This document shows, piece by piece, positions 32,366 to 43,021 of a DNA stretch of 64,000 nucleotides. The position numbers and the translations under genes are program-made. Location: assembly GCA_014607495.2 (NCBI GenBank), contig CP053152.1:6386001-6450000 (forward strand). The letters are read 5' to 3'. This DNA comes from Carposina sasakii. Lineage: Eukaryota; Arthropoda; Insecta; Lepidoptera; Carposinidae. Every line of letters starts with the position of its first letter. Within the stretch, counting starts at the first letter, position 1. The notes under the pieces were generated by a model. The model made no database searches and was not told where the DNA came from. It was given only the letters and a program-made list of their open reading frames with translations.

Positions 32366-32782
32366 TTGGGTAATGGGAGTCACCCACATATCTCCAAAAG
32401 TAACACTAATAGAAACGCGTTAAGGGTCCTCCCTGCTCGCTCTGTTCCCCTCGCCGTTGCTGCGAGCGTGCCGCGTGGGTATGGTGACAGCACTGACAGC
32501 ATAGAGAATGAGAGGTGTGTTTTGTTTTTGCGGCTCGCCGATGTAAATTTTCACGGACGCAAAATATAGAGTAACTTTTATAGTTATTGATCTACTTGTA
32601 TGTTACTTTTTACGCCTTTACTTGTACATTTCTTACTTAAATCCCGAGTTTTTCTAATGTATATTTTGTGTTTATTAATTTTTCTTCATAAAATACTTGT
32701 GGGTAATGAGAATCGAGAGAGATCCCCATTGCCCGCTAGTGACCGCCACCCAACGAAAACGATAGGGGAAAGGAAAAATATA

Positions 32783-32962
32783 CAGCATGATTTTTGGTCG
32801 TCAACGTTCCCGAAATCTACGGAACCTCCTCATCATCATGATCATTTTTCTCCATGGAAGCATACCTGGGAAGTGTCTGGTTTCCAAAATATTAGGGTCC
32901 AAAGTTGAGTAAATAGACTGCGTTTTTCTGCATAAATGTACATTGACACGTGTAGCAAGATG
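32783..32962 (-). mobile_element. TACAGGRTG MITE, right half
   Basis: CAGCATGATTTTTGGTCGTC to TTGACACGTGTAGCAAGATG. The left half is missing. Confidence 0.85.
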
Positions 32963-33840
32963 ATGCGCGTGCCAAAGAAGGGGAAAGAGTAAAGAGGAAG
33001 ATTCTCCAGGAATCAAACGATACCTCTGTACCAGACGTGACGCGATTTGTGTTAGATTTTTGTATGATCCTCATTGCTCACAAAGTGACCCCAATTACCC
33101 GTAACTTAGTGCAATGGGAGGAAATCAGTTTTTTTGTACTTTTATATTTCCCAAAGATGATTATTAATGTGATGATTACTGATCTCAAATTATAGCTAAT
33201 TAAGTAAATTTTGTTATGAGGCGGTTTCAATAAAAATTTTTTTAATTTTAGCTTTTGTATTCTAATTCTTGCTTAAGTGACTAATCTTCCCCTATCGGAT
33301 ACAATCCTAAGCAAAATTTCAGCAAAATGGACACAGTGCTTTAAGGCCTCTCTTTTACAGTAAACTGAACCACATATCTCTATTCTCTTGTAACATGCAA
33401 TGCGGTTTGCAGGCATATTGTTGTCGATTACTGGAAGGTTTATTAGTATACTTTGAAAAACTTCATAGGCAAGCGCATTTTCCTATAAAATATAAGTATA
33501 CCTACATAAAATATCGTACGACCTTCAAGCAGCAAGAAAAAATTAATAAACTTGAATAAGTGTAACAGTGACAAAGTAGTTAAATAAAATGATATTTTTA
33601 TAGTAAAATATAGAGATATAGTAAAATAAATTTTTGGTTAGTAGATAGATAGATCGACGGATATTGGTGTACGCATAAAATTACTTACCAGCTGTATGCA
33701 ATCCACTGCTCCACATAATGTTTATTTAGCTACAAAATATCATATTAATAATATTAAAGTGATACCCACAACAGGTAGTACCTACTCGTACTTACCCTCG
33801 TAGTCTTAGTAGTAATTTTCATATAATAATTTACACACTT
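32963..33840. other. Non-coding, AT-rich
   Basis: No gene or element recognised. Confidence 0.3.
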
Positions 33841-33849
33841 CACAACACA

Positions 33850-33990
33850 TTGACCTAGTCCCACATTAAAATCCCTAAGGTCTTGTGTCGTGGGTACTAA
33901 GCACCTAATGTTTGCACCTACCGGGATTCAAACCCAGGACCTATAGCGTCGCAGGGAGGGCCACTGCCAACTACACCAATCGGCCGTCAA
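33850..33990 (-). repeat. tRNA-derived SINE
   Basis: On the minus strand it reads GGCCGATTGGTGTAGTTGGC, with an A-box-like TGGTGTAGTTGG at 33967-33978 and a B box GGGTTTGAATCCC at 33923-33935. The spacing of about 32 nt between the boxes fits an internal Pol III promoter. Sequence after the B box (GGTAGGTGCAAACATTAGG) is SINE body. It is not a functional tRNA, as no acceptor stem closes. Confidence 0.75.
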
Positions 33991-34738
33991 ATTAGAAATA
34001 ATAATTATTAATTTCATAGTTGCAAGATGACTAGACTACTAATTTTGTAGGCATACCTATATATGATTTATAAATTATGGTAATTTTCCTTTGGAGCACT
34101 CGCATGACTACTTTTTACCCTTTGACATAAGAGTTTTTTTAAATGCTCGAGTGTGATTGAAATAATGATAAGAGGGTTAAAATGTAAATAACGCCATCAA
34201 AATTTAAAGATTTTAACATATGTTGTTACCTCTGTTGTAGGGGAAAAGTGGCATGAAGGAGCCAGGTTTTGAAAAAGCCACTTGCGTTATTTCGGTAATT
34301 TCCAAACGAATTTGGTGGGTGATTTTATTTTATAGTGGCAACACTGACTTCCCGTCACCCATAAAAATTTGACAGTTTGCCGACACCAACGACCGCCTGT
34401 ACATCGAGTCAAAGTTTTAGGCACTAAAAAGTAAGTATTTTGCTTCATTTAAGTTGTTTTTTGGTATTTTATTGTAAACAAACATGGGTACATTGATTGT
34501 AGATTGAGGTAGTGCATATATTTGGCCTTACAGCTGCGTAATAAATATATCGAAAAAGTATTATTAATGTTGATATTTTGAAGGTTATATAAAAAAAATA
34601 ATAAGCTATGAAAGAGCCGGTGAATTTGTCTTGAAAGAGCTGGCTCTTTCATAGCCGTGCATTTGAATTTTGTAAATAATATATAATAAATATATATTTT
34701 TTTTCAGAATTATAACATTTTTTTTTAGATACTGCATT

Positions 34739-34846
34739 ATGGAAAGGCGTTGTCCAAAAAAACGAAAAAGACCCGAAAAATCGGTAATTGAAGAAGCCGT
34801 AAATGAAGTTTTGGAGAAAGGTCAGTCTATTAACAAAACTGCACTG
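34739..34846 (+). pseudogene. pogo-like transposase N-terminus (psq-type HTH), interrupted
   Basis: ATG at 34739 begins MERRCPKKRKRPEKSVIEEA, a basic start, followed by EVLEKGQSINKTA. This is the first half of a psq/HTH DNA-binding domain. The reading is broken at 34842 by the CACTG-ended insertion. The frame runs on into insertion sequence to a stop at 34877-34879. Homology resumes in phase at 41528 (FALKISRAYLAKIVKK), giving the second half of the HTH. So the gene was disrupted by insertion, not by gradual loss. Confidence 0.82.
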
Positions 34847-35368
34847 AAAAAAATGGAATCTAATCAAGGGCAGTTTTAACTTGTTTAAAAAAATGTGATG
34901 TATTCAATTAAATAAACGTTCGAAACAACACAGTACAAATGATTTCATATAACAAGATATTGATCAGTAAAAGTAACTTGGCTCAAATCATCAAGAGATG
35001 TGATTCAATTAACAAATATTTTGATTGAAAATTCCGCAAACAAGATGTTGTTAAGAGCTAACAAGTAATGTGTTAAAATGATCAAGTTACATGATAAGGC
35101 TATGAAACATAGTACCTTTTATCAAATTACTTGTTAAATACTATCACGTAAGTTGATACAAACAAACATAAAATCTTGATCACTATGAATAAACTATGAT
35201 ATAGCATTAATCAACTGTTTGATTACTGTTTTTCTTTTGCATAGTGTTGCCATTTGTGAGTAAAAAGAACTAATTTGGACTAGAAATTATGCTTTATTTT
35301 TGAATTAAAAGTAACATGGATATATTGAGTACAGTTAATATAAGGTTATCAAAAAACGTCTGCTTATA

Positions 35369-35748
35369 CAGGGTGTTTTTTTGTGGCCACCTTTAACGAA
35401 GGGTACGTATTCTATACATAAAATAAAATAAGTTTATGCCAAAAAAAATGCTGGAAAAAAAATTTTATTTGAAAAAATTTTTTAAATTCCTTGGTTGTGC
35501 GAAATTTATAGTGTCTAGTGTTTATTTTAGTTTTTTTATAGACAGATATTAATTATTTTTCGTGAAAAAATCCTGCTACGCGCGTCTATGTGCATTTATG
35601 CAGAAAAACGCAGTCTATTTACTCAACTTTGGACCCTAATATTTTGGAAACCAGACACTTCCCAGGTATGCTTCCATGGAGAAAAATGATCGTGATGATG
35701 AGGAGATTCCGTAGTTTTCGGGAACGTTGACGACCAAAAATCACCCTG
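35369..35748 (+). mobile_element. TACAGGRTG MITE, full-length copy (GTGGCCACC subfamily)
   Basis: CAGGGTGTTTTTTTGTGGCC at the left and CAAAAATCACCCTG at the right, flanked by TATA on both sides. About 380 bp. It shares GTGTCTAGTGTTTAT and CCTGCTACGCGCGTC with 44465 and 63484. Confidence 0.92.
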
Positions 35749-36255
35749 TATAGAATATACACATAGTTAACGTATGCAAAATAGATTCTTCTACAGTGTA
35801 CACACGTACACTAATATTCTATAATTAATGTGTAATAATGTACCTAACTAAGTAATGTGTGTACATTGAAAATAAATTATTATTATTAAAACACCCACAT
35901 TTTATTGAAAGACCTATTTGTCGATACCCAAGTATTTTGTGGGATAGACAAGTAAAAAAAATCAGCTCCACTTTTAAACTTTTAAATTACGTATAGGATA
36001 GCTAGACTAAAACAAAAATTTGACCAAATTATAAACATTACTATGGCAACACTCGATCGGCGATCGCGGCGTGCGTGCGTTGTTCGTTTCCGATTTCCTT
36101 CCGGTTGGTTCATGTCTCAACAAGACACGACGAACGACGGCTGACCAAACCATTTCGTCCGCGCTGCTCCGCCTGCCGCATGTCGTTTCTTCATAAAATA
36201 ATTGCGTTCTGTGTAAACTTTAGTGTATTGTGGATGAGAAATTGTGTAAAAAGAC

Positions 36256-39200
36256 ATGGATGAGGTGTCAGATCTACTATCGGCGTGGGGAATACCGGAG
36301 CTCATTCCAAATTTCGCAAGTAAGTACCTACCTATATGATTCTCTTGTTTATCTCTTTGACTGAAAGTGATTAGGTACGGAATACGCATATCTTCGTAGA
36401 ATTGACTGCAAAAAGTTCTTAGTAGGTAGCTGATAGAGGCAGGCCAGCGGCGGCGCGTTTGTATCGAGGATTAGTTGTAGGTACTTATCTATACCGCCAC
36501 CATCCTTGCCGCTCTGTCTTCTCCAGATATGGCAAGTATCTTTGTTCTTTATGCCTTTGATGCCGCAGCATCCAGTTTGCCTATTTTGATGCCGATGCCG
36601 GTGAAAAACCTATGATAAATCCGTGCGAGCACGTGTGAGAGAGTACCTACTGCACAGTATAGTGCTTTGCTGAGCAAGCCACACACACAACTGGTGGTTT
36701 GCCGGAGCCCTCAACATTAGTTCTTAGGTAGATAGATACAAGGGCGGATCCAGCTTTGGCGCCAGGAGGGGGTCACATAGTCGTGGTCAAGTCAAGAACT
36801 TATAATTTGATTTTGATAACAATAAATACAAGTAAAAAGTAGGTATTTTATTAATGTACTTAAAAAAAAATTCTTTACTTGAAAAACTTAACACATAACT
36901 TGTACATATACACGTAGTACATATTGCCATCTTCTCTTGAAGACATCCAGAGAAGCACTATCACGCACGGAATGAGGCAGCCGAATTTATATTCCATAAC
37001 CGTGGTGAATGATTTGTCGTAACAGCTAGAGGTATGTCGAGGGGTATGACGCAAAACTCCACAAAGGTGAAGGTGGTACGACAAGGGTTTCTAACAGAGT
37101 CTAGCTAGACCGGCCCCCTGATTACGTAAAAGCAATAGCAAAGCCGAAGCAAAGCGATAGCAAAAATTGTACAATATTCGCCTTGAAATGTCAAAGTTCG
37201 ATCAAATTTGATCGCATTTTACATTATAGTTATTTATGTACTCCGTCCACGTGGACTGCAGAAAAAACAGCCTATGTGTTAATCCAGGGTGTCAGCTAAC
37301 TCCATACAAAATTTTATTAAAATCGCTCCATCCGTTTGTAGACATAAAAAAGTAGAAACATACACATGTAATAAGTAGTCGCCGGCACTGAATGTGTTAA
37401 AAAATGTATAAAGAAAATATTATAGCGCGAGCGGAGCGAGCGCGATATTTTTCGGGGTTTTTCGCACACTGTTGCCATTTATTTCTCGATAATGCATGCT
37501 CTATCGAGAATTTGTGACGATCGCTAATGCATCATGGTAATGCTGATGCAGGTGAAGCGAACGATAATTATTAGGAACTTTCTACTATTAAAGCTTCGAT
37601 TATTTCTTTGTAAAAAATAGCATTTTTACTATTATATTTTATTATTCTCACACAAGAATTTTGTGTTAGGCCAGAAGCCCCGTATCATTGTTAGGTAGGT
37701 ATGGCTGATGCGGCACAGCTACGTCCTTAATACATAGAGCAGGATGCGCGGAGCAGGGCGGCTACATTTGGTCCACCTATTTTTTTGCCATTTTATAAAT
37801 GGCGTAATTGCAAAACATATGATTATATCAAGTTAATCAGATTTCCCCTGACATAAAAAGTGTCCGAGTTTTATGGATGGCAGCCTTCTGCGGGCGTCAC
37901 ATCTAAGTTTATCCTACTAGAAACAACTTCGAAAAAAGCAAGAGACGAACTCACGTTCCATTTCATGGCGTATGCGTTTGTATCGTATTATACGAAATGA
38001 TCAAGGATACAATATACTGTCTGATTATACATATTTTGTATCCAATTATACGATCTGGCAGCCCTGAGCTAGACGTTACGTAGTCGACAAGTGCGCGCAA
38101 GTGTGGCGCGGTAAAATTCAAATTTTTTGTTTGCCATCATACAAAGTTCATCATTTACAGCCCTGAGAAGTCCACTGTTGGACATAGGCTTCCCCCAACA
38201 ACCTCCACTCCGACAGGTCGGAAGCAGCCTGCATCCAACCGACGCCCGCGACTATGGCCAGGTCGTCCGTCCACCTCGCGGGTGGCCTTCCCAAGCTGTG
38301 CTTGCCGATACGTGGTATCCACTCTAACTTTCCGACTCCATCGGCCATCAGTTCTTCGAGCTATGTGCTCTTTGCCACTTCAGCTTGCTGGACCGTTGAG
38401 CTATGTCGGTGATCTTTGTACAAAGTTATTACATTATATTAAATTAATTAAATATTGAAGATACCTATGTAGTTACATAAAATCTGTACGGTGACAAAAT
38501 ATATAAATAAAATTATCATGTTCAATTAGTGGTCCACCTAAGTCCTGGAACCAGCTCAGGGGGGGGTCATGACCCCCATGACCCCCCCCCTGGATCCGCC
38601 GTTGGATAGATACTTAGGTGCGGGAGCTGAGCTGAGTAAAGCCAAATGATTCCTATACTTAGATAAATGAATGGCAACTTAATTAAACTTAGCCATGGAG
38701 TTTACAGTTCAAGTACAATAGGCCACCTCATTAGATATGTACAATTTGACTAGCCTGAAAATTTTGTGAACATACCTATTTCTTACCTAGCTAAACTCCC
38801 TCATAACTAGTGTTCTAAGCTAGGCTATTAAGTAGGTAAAAACAATATAAGTAGGTAGTAGGTACCTACCTACTCTTTCCTTTAGAGTAGCCTACTAATA
38901 TTTTTACTTTAAGCATTTATACTTATAACTAAGTAGGTAGGTAGGTAAGTATGTCAGAGCTGAATCTTGCTAATAACCCGCTTGTATATTATTTTGTGTG
39001 CCTTGTTTATCTTTTAGCATAATACACCTACCTACATAGGTAGGTAGTACTAGTAGGATCTACAGTTCATAACTATGAGTTAATAATTAAAATATTGTTT
39101 CATTCAGGGAACGGAGAAACGATACAATCATTGTCAGCTTTAAATTCCGATGAAATGAAAGAATTGGTTCCACTTGTTGGGCCACATGCCCTTTTTATAC

Positions 39201-40142
39201 GAAGTTGGAAGGCATGGGTGAAAACATTCAACGAAGAGAATGCTATCATCTTTCAAAACATAGAAGAAGTGGACATTTCTAGTTACAATATTTCTTTGAG
39301 TGTAAGTATTAAAGCTTAGGTTAAGTATTAGGTTGGTAGGTAGTTACTTATTCTTTAATATAACATTTCAATGCATTTATGTATTACAATGTCCTTAAAG
39401 GGGAGTTTAAGAGGGTTCTTACACAATGTATGTCTGTTGGTCTTTCTAGTAAATTTCTTTCTCTACTGCAAGATTAATAAGAGGATAATTTTATTTCAGG
39501 CTCTTCAGGATTTAAATGTTTTAAAAGAACAAGAAATCCAAACCACAACACCAGAAAAAAACAATTCTCCAAAAATCTCTCCTAACAAAACTGTCATAGA
39601 CAAGGTAAGTGCAGTACTTACTTATTTAAGAGTGATTTATATCTATAAAAAATATTGTTTATTTTTCCAGCCAAGTGGACACTATTTCATATTTTACTAC
39701 ATACTAGTACCCGTTGCAACTTCATTTCATGGTTTATAGGATGAATAAGGTGTTAGAGTAACCTGGTCTCTTTTCTAGTGTTTGGCATGATTTTGTGTAT
39801 GTTTTGTTAGGTATACATTATACAGGATGTAACAAAAAGGTGTAGTCATACTTTAGGAGGTGAACCTACTCATAGTTATGAACAACTTTCACTATGGGAC
39901 CAACTTTTAAATTGCGAAATAAATGTCAGCTGTTTGTCAATGTTAGTATTTGTTTATAATAATGTTAAATGCAATACCAATCTATTTTATTTCAGGTGGA
40001 ATTAATGCAACTATTAAGAGACGATTTTGAAGCAACATCCCTAATTCAGTATATAGGACAATCTTTACCTAACGTAAGAAACCTGTTGGCTCTGGTCATA
40101 GCCAGAAATGAACTGAAAGCGAATAAAAATACTTATGTATAG
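36256..40142 (+). CDS. Four-exon gene with an N-terminal SAM-like domain, TE-borne
   Basis: Predicted exons are 36256-36319, 39108-39301, 39500-39604 and 39996-40142 (169 codons). All introns have GT-AG ends: donors CAA/GTAAGT, AGT/GTAAGT and AAG/GTAAGT, and acceptors TTCATTCAG, TTTATTTCAG and TTTATTTCAG. Phases join cleanly. Residues 1 to about 60 (MDEVSDLLSAWGIPELIPNF, then LSALNSDEMKELVPLVGP, then IRSWKAW) fit a SAM fold, a protein-protein interaction module. Next is a Thr/Pro/Lys-rich linker and a C-terminal block with LLRDDFEATSLIQYI and RNLLALVIARNELKAN. I recall this N- and C-block pairing in many arthropod repeat-associated proteins, but longer, so this may be truncated. GTAAGA inside exon 4 (40072) could give an alternative join to 40271. 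It lies wholly inside the CACTG-ended element. Confidence 0.6.
37232..37385 (-). repeat. Helitron-like fragment inside the hAT element
   Basis: CTCCGTCCACGTGGACTGCA, CCTATGTGTTAATCCAGGGT and GTCAGCTAACTCCATACAAA are the family 3' half in reverse. Confidence 0.7.
38130..38424 (-). pseudogene. RTE LINE 3' end inside the hAT element
   Basis: On the minus strand it reads KLEWIPRIGKHSLGRPPARW then DDLAIVAGVGWMQAA and EAYVQQWTSQGCK with a stop at 38151. It is close to the copy at 19081-19625. The (GAT) tail is reduced to TGATGA. Confidence 0.88.
38800..39070. repeat. GTAGGTA/TACCTAC-rich tract
   Basis: Clustered GTAGGTA and TACCTAC words, partly palindromic (GTAGGTACCTACCTAC near 38863). Simple-sequence DNA in the first intron of the SAM-like gene. 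Confidence 0.6.
39821..39950 (+). mobile_element. Truncated MITE in intron 3 of the SAM-like gene
   Basis: TACAGGATGTAACAAAAAGG, then TTTAGGAGGTGAACCTACTC. It matches the left end of the 40374-40605 copy. Confidence 0.7.
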
Positions 40143-40373
40143 AACTGTTATGATTCTGATTATTATTAATAAATATTATTTTCTTGAAATAAAAGGTATC
40201 TCATTCCTAATTTATAATTATTGCAATGTTAAGTCCAGATATTAAACTTTTTTCTCTTATTATTTTCAGTCAGTGTCACTTATGCTCTCCAGACTGAATG
40301 CAGAACGGCAGAGGTATAAGGTTGGAACAGAGATGTCACAGAATGCTTGTCATCGCTCTGCAGCACCTCTTAT

Positions 40374-40605
40374 ACAGGCGTAATGAAAAGGTCTAGACAT
40401 ATTTTAGGAGGTGAACCTACTCATGAATATGAACAACAGTGAAAAAAATCAGCTATTCTATATGTAGAGATGTTCAATCGGGCAGGATGTATAAAACAGC
40501 TGTTTTTTTTCGTGATTTCAAAGACTGTCCTATAGTAAAAGCTTTTTAAATTCATGGGTAGGTTCCCCACCTAAAATATGACTGGACTTTTTTGTTACAT
40601 CCTGT
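40374..40605. mobile_element. MITE with 55-bp TIRs
   Basis: The left end is CAGGCGTAATGAAAAGGTCT and then ATTTTAGGAGGTGAACCTAC. The right end is the inverse, closing TTTGTTACATCCTG. TA flanks both. It lies downstream of the SAM-like gene stop. Confidence 0.8.
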
Positions 40606-40688
40606 AGGTATAGTTCCATACGTTATTACCTAATGCCGTTTTGTAGCCGGTCTGAAGGCGCATTGTAGGTATGTACCTACTACCTATA

Positions 40689-40948
40689 CAGGCTGTAACA
40701 AAAAGGGTATGTTAAGCGAAAAGCTACATAAATAGCCCACTGTAAAGAACCTATCCACAAAATTTGAGACTCGAAATCACATGTTTATTTTTCCCGATAG
40801 TATGGAGAATTTTTAAATATCTTAGGAGTTTTCATACAATCTTGAAAAATAAACATGTGATTTCGAGTCTCAAATTTTGTGGATGGGTTCTCTACAGTGG
40901 GCTATTTACGTAGCTTTTTGCTTAACATACCCTTTTTGTTACACCCTG
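40689..40948. mobile_element. Foldback MITE with arms of about 115 bp
   Basis: The left end is CAGGCTGTAACAAAAAGGGT, then GTTAAGCGAAAAGCTACATA and GAGACTCGAAATCACATGTT. The right half repeats all of this inverted, ending CTTTTTGTTACACCCTG. TA flanks both ends. The arms are nearly identical. Confidence 0.88.
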
Positions 40949-41527
40949 TATAGCTTTAGATTTCAAACAAGTTACTTATTTGGACTAAACATGACACCTA
41001 GTGAATCCCAACATATACACTTGATAAGTGTCATAAAGAGTATATTTAAACCAAACAAGTTGGATAGTAGCATCAATCTACATCATAATTGAAACAACAA
41101 AGTACATTTTTTGAAATAATTAGGTTGTGTGATAGATATTATAAAGATTTTATTTAACTCAATCAACTAGAATATTTTATTGAAACATGTAACACTGCTG
41201 ATTTATACAATATTTTGATCAATTCAATAAAGTTACAATGATTAGGTTAACTAAGTTGTTTCTAAGATCAATCAAGTAATATGATAAACCCTTCCTCCCT
41301 ATCATTGTCATAGTCAATGCTAACAAGTCGGACATGGTTAATTTAATCATATACTTAGCCATTTCAAACAAGTGGTTTGTTGAATTAACAATATTTCTTG
41401 ATTGATTTTCAATCAAATTGGCTTAGTAGCAGCAATCAATTTACTTTATGCGAACGTATATAAACAAGTACCTTGTTTAAATTTAACAAAATTTTGATTT
41501 ATTTCATCACTTTTTTTTTTCAGTGTG

Positions 41528-42321
41528 CGTTTGCCTTAAAAATATCGAGGGCTTACTTAGCTAAAATAGTTAAAAAGGTAAAAGCTTCTGGTGAATCAAC
41601 TTACTCGTATAAACACTGTCCTAAAATATAAATTACCTATAGGTAATAAGCGTATTTTCACAACAGACCAGGAGTAGATGCTGGCGGATTACTTAAAGAC
41701 TGCTTCTAAAATGTGCTATGGTCTAACAAGAAATCAAACTAAGAAGCTGGCATTTGATTATGCCATGGCCAATGATATCTGCCCAGATAAGTGGAAGGAA
41801 ATTGCAACTGCGAGTGATGATTGGTTAAAAGGGTTTATGAGCAGACACAGAGATTTGGCTGTGAGAAAACCCGAAAGCACTCTAAAGCGGGGCCAAGACA
41901 AAACACGACACGCAATAATAGAAAAATGTCGTCTGCCATCATAACTGACACTGCAGAAAAGGATAAATTGATAGAGAAAGAGGGTAATGCAAAGAAACCA
42001 AAGATTAACATTAAGAAAATGACTACAAAGCAGTCTATAAAAACCCTTAATAGGAAATCAAATATAAATAGAGAAAGTTCCGTAGTGAAAGATGACTCTG
42101 ATTCGTCTGATTCTATAATATTGGCTGAAGTAAAGAAACAGGTTGATGGAAGCAAAACAAACTCCAAGACAAATAAAAATAGTGATGATTGCGTAGTTTG
42201 TAGTAAAACATATGAAAACAGTGATCAAGATTGGTTTCAGTGCAAAATTTGTTCTGGGTGGGCTCATGAATCCTGTGGCATTAAGGGGAAATACAATTTC
42301 TTTTGCAAGACATGTTTCTAA
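41528..42321 (+). pseudogene. pogo-like transposase remainder: HTH, CENP-B-type domain, PHD finger, no DDE core
   Basis: 41528-41620 completes the psq HTH. A one-base insertion in an A-run (about 41624-41627) and a TAG at 41675-41677 break it. 41678-41944 encodes a CENP-B-type HTH: TKKLAFDYAMANDICPDKWK and WLKGFMSRHRDLAVRKPEST. After that the DDE catalytic domain should follow, but the sequence jumps to a Lys/Ser-rich linker in another frame (to 42321) and a C-terminal PHD-like finger, CVVCSKTYENSDQDWFQC then CSGWAHESC and CKTC. The C4HC3 ligands are visible. A C-terminal PHD finger is known in insect Tigger/jerky-like transposases. The copy has an internal deletion and could only move with help. 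Confidence 0.85.
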
Positions 42322-43021
42322 TTTTAAGAATATTACATTACTTAAAGTCTGAATCTTTAGTCTGAATCTTAATCTTAAACTTAAGCAAATACATAGTTAA
42401 GATTTTGAAGCTTATAGTAAGCAATAGATTTTTTTAAATTCTTAAATATTAAACAATGTTGATTCTGATAGGTGATAATATTTGTTATTTTGTTTAAATT
42501 TCGAGATTTTTATTAATAAACAATATATTATTATTAATAAATAAGTATGACTGAATAATATATGTTAAGATTAAAACGTTTATTAGAATGACTCAAAATA
42601 ATTGATATTATTTAAAAGACTTAAAGGTAAAAGATTTAAAAGTCATTAGATTTAAGAAAATATTTGTTACAATTGTCTTTTTGTTATTTTTTAATAAGGC
42701 AATAATTATTATTCTGCATAATTATGCATGTAATAATTAATGTTGTAATAATTATTACAATTACATTTTATAATACATACTGGCTCTTTCATAACATTTA
42801 GTGGCTCTTTCAATACCAAAATGTTATGAAAGAGCCAAAAGACACATTTTTTAAAAATGAATATTTCACAGATTTATGCGTTGCGTTTATGGCTATTTTG
42901 TATGACATTACCTACTTTAATAAATAAATAATAATTTGAGAAAAAAAAACATAGTTTCATTCATTCAAAAGATTTTTTTTTACCCTTCCGTAATTTGGCT
43001 CTTTCATGCCACTTCTCCATA

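Larger units (their letters stand above)
36739..38604. mobile_element. hAT-like element in intron 1 of the SAM-like gene
   Basis: TIRs CAAGGGCGGATCCAG (36739) and, reversed, CAACGGCGGATCCAG (38604) differ at one base. GATAGATA flanks both ends (36731-36738 and 38605-38612). An 8-bp duplication and a GGCGGATCCAG terminus with neighbouring G-runs fit hAT elements. There is no transposase. Inside are a Helitron-like piece, an RTE 3' end and a GCGAGCGGAGCGAGCGCG patch at 37427. Confidence 0.88.
34842..41525. mobile_element. 6.68-kb CACTG-ended (CMC/CACTA-like) element nested in the pogo element
   Basis: TIRs are CACTGAAAAAAA at 34842 and its inverse TTTTTTTCAGTG ending at 41525. TG flanks both ends (34840-34841 and 41526-41527), and removing the insertion restores the pogo reading frame exactly. 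Subterminal regions (34880-35340 and 41040-41510) are crowded with AACAAG, ATCAAG, TTGATT and similar words, as in CACTA elements, which carry subterminal binding repeats. A four-exon gene (36256-40142) lies within. The 2-bp duplication and CACTG ends suggest the CMC (EnSpm/Chapaev/Mirage) group. No transposase is visible, so the superfamily call is provisional. Confidence 0.72.
34240..43019 (+). mobile_element. pogo/Tigger-like DNA transposon, interrupted
   Basis: The ends are inverted: GGGGAAAAGTGGCATGAAGG at 34240 and, reversed, TGGAGAAGTGGCATGAAAGA at 43019. Both ends abut TA (34238-34239 and 43020-43021), the Tc1/mariner/pogo target. GAAAGAGCC words repeat below each end (34610, 34633-34652, 42780, 42802, 42826), likely transposase-binding sites. 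The coding parts are a first HTH exon (34739-34846) and a second block (41528-42321). Without the 6.68-kb nested insertion the element would be about 2.1 kb. Confidence 0.88.

Noticed and set aside
32801..33074. ORFs with LATRVNVHLCRKTQSIYST
   Set aside because: The peptide recurs wherever the MITE occurs (also 9909-10136). It is a translation of non-coding MITE sequence.
33850..33990. Functional tRNA gene
   Set aside because: A and B boxes are present but the acceptor stem and anticodon arm do not form. It is a tRNA-derived SINE.
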